Of a DNA stretch of 64,000 bases, positions 17,255 through 25,395 are shown in pieces. Position numbers and translations under genes: made by a program. The stretch comes from Pedobacter hiemivivus (GTDB lineage: Bacteria > Bacteroidota > Bacteroidia > Sphingobacteriales > Sphingobacteriaceae): positions 1 to 64,000 of the forward strand of contig NZ_SJSM01000025.1 in the NCBI RefSeq assembly GCF_004331685.1, in the 5' to 3' direction. The notes beneath the pieces were generated by a model that saw only the letters and a program-made list of their open reading frames with translations, was not told the origin of the DNA and did not search any database. The number at the start of each line of letters is the position of its first letter. Position 1 is the stretch's first letter.

Positions 17255-18451
17255 TTAGTTCTCCATCAAGATCACCTCCTTTCTTTGTACGTTGATCTTA
17301 TACTTCATCCTACCGGTAGCGGCCAACATGTCTAATACAGTAATTAAACTTTGCTGCCTGGATACCTGTCCGGAATAATTGAAACCTTTAAAGCTCCCTT
17401 CGTAAATGACGTCGATATCATACCATCTTTCTATCTTTTTCATGATGGAAAAGAGGTGTGCTTTTTCGAACACAAAATCACCGTTTTTCCAGGCGACCGC
17501 GTTATTTACATCAATGGTATTGACTTGTAGGCCTCCGCCTTTGGCATCCAGATAAGCCTGCTGTCCGGGCACCAGAACGACATCCCCGTTCTTTTTAGCA
17601 TCCACCATCACGCTTCCAGTTAAGAGGCTGGTCGCAATAAAGCCATCGTTCTCATAATTGGAGATGTTAAATGAAGTGCCCAGAACTTTGACATCGTAAC
17701 CTTTCATTTTTACTTTGAAAGGTTTGTTGTTAAGGTGTACAACTTCAAAGTAGGCTTCCCCATTGAGGGTTACTGTCCGCTCCTTGGCCGAAGCAAAGCT
17801 GGACGGGAATTTTAAGGAAGAAGATGCATTTAGCCAGACTTTTGTGCCGTCGGGCAGGTTGACTTGATATTGTCCGCCTTTAGGCGTTTCAATAGTGTTG
17901 AAATTGATTTGAGCCGTTTTATTAGCAATGACGGAAGGAGCCATGGTATAAACCAATTGTCCGTCTTTAGATTTGGTGATGATGATATCCGATTCTTTGG
18001 TCAGCTGACCATTTTGAGCATCTGTGAGACTGATTTTTTTTCCATTGGCCAATGTAAGGATGGCTTTATTTCCACCAGGCTGAAAGTCCTTCTGAGCCGT
18101 TGAGGTATTGAATCCGGTCTTGTCCCTATGTACTTTTAAATAGATCAACGCGCTAAGAAAGATTAAAATAGCGGCCGCATATTTAATCCATGTAACATCC
18201 CATAGTTTTTTAATGGTTTTGGAAGGTTGGAGCTGTAGCCGGAGTTCATGCCATTTGGCATCCGTATTGAAATCATGAATTTCTGTATAGCTTTCGCTTA
18301 AGGCCTTAATTTGGCGAAGTTCTGTAAGCAGATCACGTTCTTCTGGACTGAGATCGGTATGATCAACCTGTTGGTCCTGTTCCTGATTAAGTATAGCCAA
18401 AACCTTTTCCCATTGGGATTGGTTTTCAAAATAGTTTTTATCCATGTTCAA
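17255..18451 (-). CDS. FecR-type anti-sigma factor
   Basis: A 398-residue inner-membrane protein: a cytoplasmic part (about 1-88), one membrane helix (about 89-107), and a periplasmic FecR domain (about 185-285) with the G-E-A-Y-F-E-V and V-L-G-T-S-F-N motifs typical of the family, followed by a DUF4974-type C-terminal domain. It holds the ECF sigma factor encoded upstream and is released by contact with the STN domain of the SusC receptor. ECF gene, FecR and SusC are consecutive on the same strand, the standard order. Confidence 0.93.
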   Translation of the reverse strand: MNMDKNYFENQSQWEKVLAILNQEQDQQVDHTDLSPEERDLLTELRQIKALSESYTEIHDFNTDAKWHELRLQLQPSKTIKKLWDVTWIKYAAAILIFLSALIYLKVHRDKTGFNTSTAQKDFQPGGNKAILTLANGKKISLTDAQNGQLTKESDIIITKSKDGQLVYTMAPSVIANKTAQINFNTIETPKGGQYQVNLPDGTKVWLNASSSLKFPSSFASAKERTVTLNGEAYFEVVHLNNKPFKVKMKGYDVKVLGTSFNISNYENDGFIATSLLTGSVMVDAKKNGDVVLVPGQQAYLDAKGGGLQVNTIDVNNAVAWKNGDFVFEKAHLFSIMKKIERWYDIDVIYEGSFKGFNYSGQVSRQQSLITVLDMLAATGRMKYKINVQRKEVILMEN

Positions 18452-18513
18452 CTATAAGTCGCAAGGAATGACTTATAGGGTTACTGGAAAATCAAAAAAA
18501 ATAAAACAATCAA

Positions 18514-19083
18514 CTAAACACCTAACAATAAGTAATTTAAAATCATTGAAAAGAGTATTGGCCCAGCTTTTAAACGAAGTGAAGCATAGGCTTTTACCAT
18601 TTGGCTTTTTACGGTGTTGATAGAAATGCCAAGCATCTCTGCAATTTGGGCGTAGGTATAATTACCTGTGGTGCTCAGCAATAATATTCGCTTACGCTCG
18701 GTCGGCAATTCATCAATCAACTTCAATATTTTAAGTTCTAATCCCTCCTCATCGGCAGCCTTGAATGCGGCTTCCATAGGATCTTCGTAACTTGGATAAT
18801 CGTACTCGCTGATTCGCTTAATAACCGTTTCCTGACTGCGAAGCCAGGAAATACTTTTATACTTAATTGATCTGCAGGCATAGGCTTCAAAACTGGTATG
18901 AAGTTTAATTTTATCCTGCCGCTCCCAGAAGTTAATAAAAAACTCCTGTACAATATCTTCAGCTATAAAAGGATCTTTTACATGGTTGACTGCAATCATG
19001 CAAAGAAATTTGTGGTTCTTGCGGAAAAGCACTTCTAGTGTTTCGAAGTTGAGCTCTTCTACCTTCTTCTGATGCCGTTCCAT
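18514..19083 (-). CDS. ECF sigma factor (FecI-like, SusCD-linked)
   Basis: A 189-residue sigma-70 family factor. Region 2 spans about 20-90 (with A-E-D-I-V-Q-E-F-F-I-N-F-W-E) and region 4 about 120-175 (helix-turn-helix Y-A-Q-I-A-E-M-L-G-I-S-I-N-T-V-K-S-Q). It should direct transcription of the SusC/SusD operon when freed by the FecR protein encoded next. The C terminus ends in a hydrophobic stretch (F-S-M-I-L-N-Y-L-L-L), frequent in Bacteroidetes factors of this kind. The gene starts 70 bases from the ppx gene stop and is not part of that operon. Confidence 0.92.
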   Translation of the reverse strand: MERHQKKVEELNFETLEVLFRKNHKFLCMIAVNHVKDPFIAEDIVQEFFINFWERQDKIKLHTSFEAYACRSIKYKSISWLRSQETVIKRISEYDYPSYEDPMEAAFKAADEEGLELKILKLIDELPTERKRILLLSTTGNYTYAQIAEMLGISINTVKSQMVKAYASLRLKAGPILFSMILNYLLLGV

Positions 19084-19152
19084 GGCCTAAAATATTGATA
19101 AATTCCGTAAGTACGAAACTTACAGCTCACAAAATCCACGCTATCTATGCCC

Positions 19153-20034
19153 TTAGCTTAGATTCTCTTCGATCAGCAAACTGATGATTCCATCAACAAG
19201 ACCTACTTTAGGCACATAGATTTGCTTGATACCCGTCCATTTCAATAGCGTAATGTAAATTTCGCAAGCTGGTATAATTACGTCCGCCCGATCTGGATTT
19301 AAGCCAAAAACACTGATCCGCTCTTTCAATGAATGTGAATTGAGCTGGTTGTAAAGCGCTTTTAGCTTTAAGAAAGTTAAAGGATTCCCATCTTTCTCAT
19401 CCGACATGCGGAAAAGCTTATTGATATTGCCGCCAGTACCAATACCGGCAAGGTTTTTTAAAGATTTTGTATTTTCTTTTACCCAGTTTCTCATCTCTTC
19501 CCAGGTTTCATCTTTATCCTGGTTATCAAGGATCCGAATCGTTCCAATGTCAAAGGATTTAGAAGCAATAGGCACTCGATTTACAAATACAGAAAGCTCG
19601 GTACTCCCCCCACCCACATCGATGTATAGATAACTTTTTTTGATGTCCAGGTTTTCTTCGATGTGATTGGCATAAATGATATTCGCCTCCCTTTGTCCCT
19701 CGATAATCTCCAGATCCACATCCGTTAATTCCTTTACCTTTTTAATGATGGCTGCACCATTCTCTGCTTCGCGCATGGCCGAAGTGGCACAAGCTAAATA
19801 AGCGGATACATGGTATACATCCATCAGGTTTTTAAATGCCGACATGGTTTTCAACAGCTCTTCAACTTTACGATCGGAAATGCGACGATCTAAAAATGCA
19901 TCATCCCCCAATCGTAATGGAACCCGAACTAAGGTGTTCTTCTTGAAACTAAAACCGGTATCATTTTGAGAGATGTCAGCAATTAACAATCTAACCGCAT
20001 TGGAACCGATATCTATGGCAGCGTATCTTAACAT
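19153..20034 (-). CDS. ppx: Exopolyphosphatase (Ppx/GppA family)
   Basis: A 293-residue member of the ASKHA fold: N-terminal D-I-G-S-N-A-V-R-L phosphate loop (residues 8-16), E-x-G-A near 90-100, and D-V-G-G-G-S-T-E-L near 140-148. These enzymes release phosphate from polyphosphate or convert pppGpp to ppGpp. It is the short, two-domain form without the C-terminal HD domain of the 500-residue enterobacterial enzymes. It starts 5 bases after the ppk1 stop, so the polyphosphate-making and -degrading enzymes are co-transcribed. Confidence 0.9.
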   Translation of the reverse strand: MLRYAAIDIGSNAVRLLIADISQNDTGFSFKKNTLVRVPLRLGDDAFLDRRISDRKVEELLKTMSAFKNLMDVYHVSAYLACATSAMREAENGAAIIKKVKELTDVDLEIIEGQREANIIYANHIEENLDIKKSYLYIDVGGGSTELSVFVNRVPIASKSFDIGTIRILDNQDKDETWEEMRNWVKENTKSLKNLAGIGTGGNINKLFRMSDEKDGNPLTFLKLKALYNQLNSHSLKERISVFGLNPDRADVIIPACEIYITLLKWTGIKQIYVPKVGLVDGIISLLIEENLS

Positions 20035-20039
20035 TGGAT

Positions 20040-22097
20040 TTACTGGTGTTTATTTTTTAAGTAATTGTAGGTTTGTACCTGTGCCCTGATTTTTGTTTTC
20101 AGATTGTTTTTATGGTACTTATTGTTGTTTAAGCGCGTAATATCCCGAGCTTTTACATTGTCTTGCAATTGAAACTCGATGATGTCCCGAATTTCTTGTT
20201 TGGCATCTTTATCCAGCACTGGAAAGCCGACTTCTACCCGATGCTCAAAGTTGCGGCTCATTAAATCGCCCGAAGAAAGGTACATTTCCTCTTTGCCATT
20301 GTTGCCATAAATAAATACCCGGGCATGCTCCAGAAACTTATCGACAATACTGATGACCGTAATGTTTTCACTAAAATCTTTAATACCTGGAACAAGGGTG
20401 CAAATACCTCGAACAATGAGTTTAATGAGCACACCGGCATTGCTGGCCTCATATAGCTTTTCAACAATGCCTTCATCCGCCAGACTGTTTACTTTTAAGA
20501 TCAGGTAGGCTGGCTTACCGAGTTTGGCAAACTTAATTTCACGGTCTATCAATTGGTAAAACTTATCTCTGGATTCGAGTGGCGACACAATCAGGTGCTT
20601 AAATCCCTTCATGACCGTCTTGTTGTTTAAGGCTTTGAAGAGCTTAACCAGGTCCGTAGTAATTTCCTTTTTAGCCGTAAAAATACTGTGATCGCAATAA
20701 ATTCTGGCCGTCTTTTCGTTGAAATTCCCTGTGGCCAGGTTGGCATAATAAACCGCTCTGCCCTTTTCCATTCTTTTGACCAGGCAAATTTTAGAATGTA
20801 CCTTATAATCGGTTAGTCCGTAATTTACGTTTACGCCCTCTTCTTCTAATCGGCTGGTCCAGGCAATATTTGCCCTTTCATCAAACCGGGCTTTTAACTC
20901 GACCAGACAGTTGACCTTTTTCCCGTTTTTAACAGCATTGATCAGGGCATTGATTACCCTGGAGTTCTCTGCCAATCGGTACAAAGTGATGTTGATTTCG
21001 GTAACCTTTGGATCAATGGCAGCTTCGCGAAGGAAAAGAATGATATAATCGTAGGATTGATAAGGGAGGTTAATTAAAAAGTCCTTACCCTGAAGTTTAT
21101 TAAAGATGCTTTCGGTGCGATGTAGACCACGTACCTTTAAGGGTACATTGGGTTTATATTCCAAATCGGGACTCCCCACATTTGGGAACGCTATAAAATC
21201 GCCAAACCGATGGTATTGATTGCCGGGAATAAGACTTTCGGCCTCAATTTTCATTTTATTGATCAATACGGTCAGCATCTCGAAGGGCATTTCCGTATCG
21301 TATAATAAACGCATAGGTTTACCTTTTTTGCGCTTATCGAGACTGGTTTTTAGTTCTTCAATGAATTTACCGCTTACATTTTTATCAATATCCAGTTCGG
21401 CATCTCTGGTCAGCTGGATGGAATACGCTTCCATGTTATCGTAATTGAAAACATAAAAGATATCGTCCATGCAATACTTAATGATGTCTTCGGCAAGGAT
21501 AATGAATTTTAAGCCATTGGTTTCGGGTAGCACCAGGAACCTTGGCAAATCAGTCGGCAGCTCGATCAGTGCATATTTTTCATTCTTACCCGCCGTATTT
21601 TTAGAAAGGCGGACAAAAAAGTATAGGTACCGGTTTTTAAGTTCCGGAAAAGGCCTGTCCAAATCGATCATGATCGGTACCAGGTTAGACAGAATTTTGT
21701 CTCTGAAATGGTTTCTTACAAACTCGCCCCGGGCCACGTTTAGCTGGGTATCATTTAATATAAAGATCCGGTTTTGAGCCAGTTCGTTGATCAGCGTAGC
21801 TCTAAACAATTGCTCGAACTTACGTTCTTGCTTTACAACGGTGTTTTTGATTTCATTTAAGATCTTTTTAGGGTTAAAACCCAGCAAGGCCTTGGCTTTC
21901 TCATTTAGATTGGCCAGTCGACTTAAAGTGGCTACCCTTACCCGATAAAACTCCTCCAGATTAGAAGAGAAAATGGATAGGAACCTTATCCGTTCTATTA
22001 AAGGAACAGTATCATCGGCGGCTTCCTGTAAAACCCGTTCATTAAAGTACAACCAACTGATCTCTCTATTTAGAAATGGAGCCTTTTTCTTCGTCAT
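20040..22097 (-). CDS. ppk1: Polyphosphate kinase 1
   Basis: A 685-residue enzyme that reversibly makes inorganic polyphosphate from ATP. The four-domain layout is complete: N-terminal N-R-E-I-S-W-L-x-F-N-x-R-V-L-x-E-A motif, the head domain, and two phospholipase-D-like domains. The phospho-accepting His lies in Y-K-V-H-S-K (about residue 430, matching E. coli His435), and the second catalytic His in K-F-L-E-H-A-R-V (matching His592). The length is normal. The ppx gene follows directly. Upstream, 112 bases away on the same strand, is a lysine-rich H1-like protein gene. Confidence 0.95.
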   Translation of the reverse strand: MTKKKAPFLNREISWLYFNERVLQEAADDTVPLIERIRFLSIFSSNLEEFYRVRVATLSRLANLNEKAKALLGFNPKKILNEIKNTVVKQERKFEQLFRATLINELAQNRIFILNDTQLNVARGEFVRNHFRDKILSNLVPIMIDLDRPFPELKNRYLYFFVRLSKNTAGKNEKYALIELPTDLPRFLVLPETNGLKFIILAEDIIKYCMDDIFYVFNYDNMEAYSIQLTRDAELDIDKNVSGKFIEELKTSLDKRKKGKPMRLLYDTEMPFEMLTVLINKMKIEAESLIPGNQYHRFGDFIAFPNVGSPDLEYKPNVPLKVRGLHRTESIFNKLQGKDFLINLPYQSYDYIILFLREAAIDPKVTEINITLYRLAENSRVINALINAVKNGKKVNCLVELKARFDERANIAWTSRLEEEGVNVNYGLTDYKVHSKICLVKRMEKGRAVYYANLATGNFNEKTARIYCDHSIFTAKKEITTDLVKLFKALNNKTVMKGFKHLIVSPLESRDKFYQLIDREIKFAKLGKPAYLILKVNSLADEGIVEKLYEASNAGVLIKLIVRGICTLVPGIKDFSENITVISIVDKFLEHARVFIYGNNGKEEMYLSSGDLMSRNFEHRVEVGFPVLDKDAKQEIRDIIEFQLQDNVKARDITRLNNNKYHKNNLKTKIRAQVQTYNYLKNKHQ

Positions 22098-22209
22098 GTA
22101 TTAAATCAAAAAAATCCCTGTTCAAAACAGGGATGCTCAAAACTGCGAATTCTATTGTTAAGTAATTGTTAATTATCAAGCAATTATCCAATTTTTTCTT
22201 AACGCATCC

Positions 22210-22974
22210 TTATTTGCTTTCTGAATCGGTCTTTAAAGGTGTTGCGTCAATACCATTAGCAGTAGTTGTAGCTGCTGGTTCAGCGGGCTTATTTGCTGCT
22301 GGGGCTGCTTTGGTTTCAGGAGCTTTAGCTGCAGGCGCTTTACTTGCAGGAGCTGCCTTTTTAACTGGTGCTTTTGCTGTCGCCGCTTTGCTTGCTGCTG
22401 GAGCTACTTTACTTGCCGCAGGTTTTGGAGCCGCTTTAGCTGCAGGTTTTGCTGCTGGACTTGCTTTTTTAACAGGAGCTTTCGCTGCTGGTGTTGGCGC
22501 AGATTTAACCGCTTCTACAACCGCTTTTGCGATAGGTTTAGCAATTGCATTTGCTGCTTTTTCTTCGGTAGCAATGGCTGCAACTTTAACGCTTTGCACG
22601 ACTGGCTTAACTGCTGCTGTCGCTGCTTTAACTGCCTTTTTAGCTTTTTTAACGTCTTTAGAAACCTCTTTCTTCACTTCCTTTTGAATGGCTTCCGCTT
22701 TCTTTTTGGCTTTTTTGATCGTTTTCTTATTGGCCTTTCTCGCTTCATCAATGTTACGCTCTACTACTAATTTAACATCTTGAAACCTTTTTGACAGTTT
22801 CTTGGCCACAAACTTACTTACTAAAGCGATGTCATCCCCAATCTTCTCTGCATCATGCCCTAGCTGCTTAACAGATTCAAGAATTTTCTCTGCCAGGCTT
22901 TTTTCGAATTGTTTTTTAACATCCTTTTTTGCCACTTTTTTTTGCACTTTTGACTTACTGGTTTTCATATGCAT
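22210..22974 (-). CDS. Histone H1-like Lys/Ala-rich protein
   Basis: A 254-residue very basic protein. The first 110 residues are helical and Lys-rich (L-G-H-D-A-E-K-I-G-D-D near 38-48, probable coiled coil). From about 115 on it is low complexity, built of Ala, Lys and Pro with repeated A-P-V-K-K-A and A-A-K-A-P units, ending acidic-neutral. It resembles eukaryotic H1 tails and bacterial Hc1/AlgP-like proteins, which coat DNA. A second ATG two codons on (22968) is an equally good start. It precedes ppk1 on the same strand and could bind DNA, RNA or polyphosphate; none is proven by sequence. Confidence 0.7.
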   Translation of the reverse strand: MHMKTSKSKVQKKVAKKDVKKQFEKSLAEKILESVKQLGHDAEKIGDDIALVSKFVAKKLSKRFQDVKLVVERNIDEARKANKKTIKKAKKKAEAIQKEVKKEVSKDVKKAKKAVKAATAAVKPVVQSVKVAAIATEEKAANAIAKPIAKAVVEAVKSAPTPAAKAPVKKASPAAKPAAKAAPKPAASKVAPAASKAATAKAPVKKAAPASKAPAAKAPETKAAPAANKPAEPAATTTANGIDATPLKTDSESK

Positions 22975-23066
22975 TAACTTTAATTGTTTTATATTTGTTG
23001 TGTAGAATTGACGCCCAAATAATTAACTAAATCTAATCTATTTTTTATACTAAAGCCATAATAATC

Positions 23067-23558
23067 ATGCCCACTTTCGATATAGTAAGCAAAGTAGACG
23101 CGCAAACACTTGACAACGCGATGAACAATGCTAAAAAAGAAATCCTGAACCGTTATGATTTCAGTACTTCTAAAAGCACCATTGATCACGATAAAAAAAC
23201 CAATGTAATTACGATTGTTACTGAGGACGATATGCGTTTAAAAGCGATTCAAGATGCCATCATTTCACGTATGGTGAAGCAGAATCTGGATTCGAAATGT
23301 CTTGATTTTGGTAAGGAAGTATATGCTTCTGGCAACATGATCAGAAAGGAAATATCCATTAAAGAGGGTATTGACAAGGAAACAGCTAAAAAGATCGTAG
23401 CTAAAATAAAAGCAAGTGGCTTAAAAGTACAACCGTCGATGATGGACGATCAGGTTAGGGTACAAAGCAAAAGTATTGATGACCTACAGGCGGTAATTTC
23501 GCTTTGCAGAGGCGAAGATTTTGGTCAACCTTTGCAGTTCATCAACATGCGAAACTAA
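23067..23558 (+). CDS. yajQ: YajQ-family nucleotide-binding protein
   Basis: A 163-residue protein of the UPF0234/YajQ family: N-terminal M-P-T-F-D-I-V-S-K, N-R-Y-D-F near 28-32, K-E-I-S-I-K-E-G-I-D near 93-102, K-K-I-V-A-K-I-K-x-S-G-L-K-V-Q near 108-122 and a Q-V-R-V segment near the end. It forms two ferredoxin-like domains. Some family members bind cyclic di-GMP or tRNA/GTP; function here is not predictable further. The stop codon overlaps the next ATG by one base, giving coupled expression with the GNAT gene. Confidence 0.92.
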   Translation: MPTFDIVSKVDAQTLDNAMNNAKKEILNRYDFSTSKSTIDHDKKTNVITIVTEDDMRLKAIQDAIISRMVKQNLDSKCLDFGKEVYASGNMIRKEISIKEGIDKETAKKIVAKIKASGLKVQPSMMDDQVRVQSKSIDDLQAVISLCRGEDFGQPLQFINMRN

Positions 23559-24001
23559 TGGAAATCGAAGATAAGGGTTTTGTCTTCTCTGACGACAAAC
23601 AAAAGATAGATGTTGTTGCCATTCACCATTATTTAAGTACACAATCGTACTGGGCAAAGGACATTCCGTTCGAAGTTGTACAGCGATCTATAGACAATTC
23701 CTTATGCTTTGGTATCTATAAAGACAAACAACAGGTAGGCTTTGCCAGATGGGTAACCGATAAAGCTACCTTTGGTTACCTGGCGGATGTTTATGTGGAG
23801 GAAAAATACCGGGGGCAGGGGCTTTCTAAAAAGCTGTTATCGTTAATGATGTTCCACAAAGACTTGCAGGGTTTAAGAAGATACGTACTGGGCACAGTAG
23901 ACGCACATGGTTTATATGCCCAGTTCGGTTTTAAAGCCATCGAACATCCCGAAAGAATGATGGCTATTGTAATTTCTAATCCTTATAAAAACGAGGATTA
24001 A
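23558..24001 (+). CDS. GNAT-family N-acetyltransferase
   Basis: A 147-residue acetyltransferase. The acetyl-CoA-binding motif A reads Y-L-A-D-V-Y-V-E-E-K-Y-R-G-Q-G-L-S-K-K-L-L (about 67-87), with the R-G-Q-G-L pyrophosphate loop, and a C-terminal L-Y-A-Q-F-G-F motif near 118-124 completes the fold. ATG 23558 overlaps the yajQ stop (TAATG), and upstream in-frame codons inside yajQ are not needed. The last four bases, TTAA, are shared with the stop codon of the convergent gene. Substrate unknown. Confidence 0.88.
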   Translation: MEIEDKGFVFSDDKQKIDVVAIHHYLSTQSYWAKDIPFEVVQRSIDNSLCFGIYKDKQQVGFARWVTDKATFGYLADVYVEEKYRGQGLSKKLLSLMMFHKDLQGLRRYVLGTVDAHGLYAQFGFKAIEHPERMMAIVISNPYKNED

Positions 24002-25308
24002 ACGGTTTTTACATCGCTCTCACTGTACTCTTCAATGTCCGTAATGTAACCGTTGATGATTAAGAAATCGAACAATGGCTTTGCATCAGCCGTTACCGGC
24101 ATATTGATGCTGGTGATCACTTGATTGGTCTTTTTATCGAGGTACGGATAAGCAAAAAGCTTCACGTTTTTACTAAACATATCGCTCACATAACTGAGCA
24201 GCTGACTGGTGTAATTTTCGCCGAAGTTGGTGGAGTTGAATACAAACTTTAAGTTGTTGATGTTGGTGGATATCCCCACGCTTTTAGGGCGACAACGATC
24301 CAGATATTTAGCCAATTTATTGTGACGTGTAAAATTGGATACAATTACTCTATTACCTGTTTTACACATCTCCTCGGCCCTTTTTGCAACAGCTATAAGG
24401 TCGATCTCAGGGGCTACATCATCTGCTGATAAAACATTAGACATCAATACCTCAATCAATACACTCAGGTTTTCTTCCTTTACATGTTCTGTTCTTACAA
24501 ACTGATCAACAGCTTTATTTAACATACTAAAGTTAGGATTAGATTTCTGTTCATACTTAGTACGCAAAATCATGATGTCCTTTTTGTACAATAAATCTTT
24601 TGGTAAACATGGACTGCCTTGTGCATCAAAGATGGCAGCATCCGAAAAGTCTTTTACAATCAGGTATAAATTTAACAAGATATTGTCTACACCCTGAAAC
24701 GCAGAACCATTTACAGAAATCAAATCAATCTCTACAGAACCAACAGTTAAATTGTCGGCCAGCGATTCAATCATCGCCTTATGGTCGTTCATGTAATAAA
24801 ATGCAGCATACACCAGGTTAACCCCGATGATACCCAAAACATTTTGCTGTAATGCAGCATCAGTATCGAGTAAACGAACATGAAAGAATATTTCATTAGG
24901 TTCGCCATCAGGTTCGGCCTGAAAACGTATGCCAATCCAGCCATGCGGATCGTTAGACTTATTATAGTTTAGTGTAGTAACCGTATCTGCAAAAGCGAAG
25001 AAAGTACGGTCGTCGTATTTTTCGCCACTTAAACGCTCCGTTAACAAGCTAAACTCGTGGTTGAGCATCTTTAATAACCTCGACTGACTTACGTACCTGC
25101 CAGACTCTTCTACCCCATAAATTGCATCACTAAAAGTCATGTCGTAAGCAGACATGGTTTTGGCAACTGTACCAGAAGCAGCACCTGCGGTAAAAAAGTT
25201 ACGAGCTACTTCTTGTCCTGCCCCAATCTCAGCGAAAGTCCCGTAAATTTTAGGGTTTAAGTTAATCTTTAAAGCTTTACGCTTAGTATCAAGGATTTCT
25301 CTTTCCAT
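23998..25308 (-). CDS. Conserved protein of unknown function, 436 aa
   Basis: A soluble-looking 436-residue protein without signal peptide or membrane helix. Conserved-looking segments are K-I-Y-G-T-F-A-E-I-G-A-G-Q-E-V-A-R-N-F-F (about 20-40), M-S-A-Y-D-M-T-F-S-D-A-I-Y-G (52-65) and N-L-Y-L-I-V-K-D-F-S-D-A near 212-223. I recall near-identical N-terminal blocks in widespread bacterial proteins with inconsistent labels (for example nicotinate-nucleotide adenylyltransferase or TonB receptor); neither label fits, because no nucleotidyltransferase H-x-G-H motif or barrel is visible. Function unknown. It is a single-gene unit, convergent with the GNAT gene and sharing TTAA with it. Confidence 0.8.
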   Translation of the reverse strand: MEREILDTKRKALKINLNPKIYGTFAEIGAGQEVARNFFTAGAASGTVAKTMSAYDMTFSDAIYGVEESGRYVSQSRLLKMLNHEFSLLTERLSGEKYDDRTFFAFADTVTTLNYNKSNDPHGWIGIRFQAEPDGEPNEIFFHVRLLDTDAALQQNVLGIIGVNLVYAAFYYMNDHKAMIESLADNLTVGSVEIDLISVNGSAFQGVDNILLNLYLIVKDFSDAAIFDAQGSPCLPKDLLYKKDIMILRTKYEQKSNPNFSMLNKAVDQFVRTEHVKEENLSVLIEVLMSNVLSADDVAPEIDLIAVAKRAEEMCKTGNRVIVSNFTRHNKLAKYLDRCRPKSVGISTNINNLKFVFNSTNFGENYTSQLLSYVSDMFSKNVKLFAYPYLDKKTNQVITSINMPVTADAKPLFDFLIINGYITDIEEYSESDVKTV

Positions 25309-25395
25309 AGCGCAAAATTAAGCAAACTGCCGAATTTGGACGATAAAATAACTACCTTGATCTCAATTTTCTCTTATCAAGATCGTATCTTAATA

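Noticed and set aside
22166..22687. Long plus-strand frame rich in Ala and Gly opposite the H1-like gene
   Set aside because: It is the mirror of the Lys/Ala/Pro codons on the minus strand; composition is a shadow, and the minus-strand protein has a credible N-terminal domain.
25336..25395. Upstream start for the ABC ATPase
   Set aside because: The 20 extra residues precede the conserved M-L-N-V-K start and are not ABC-like.
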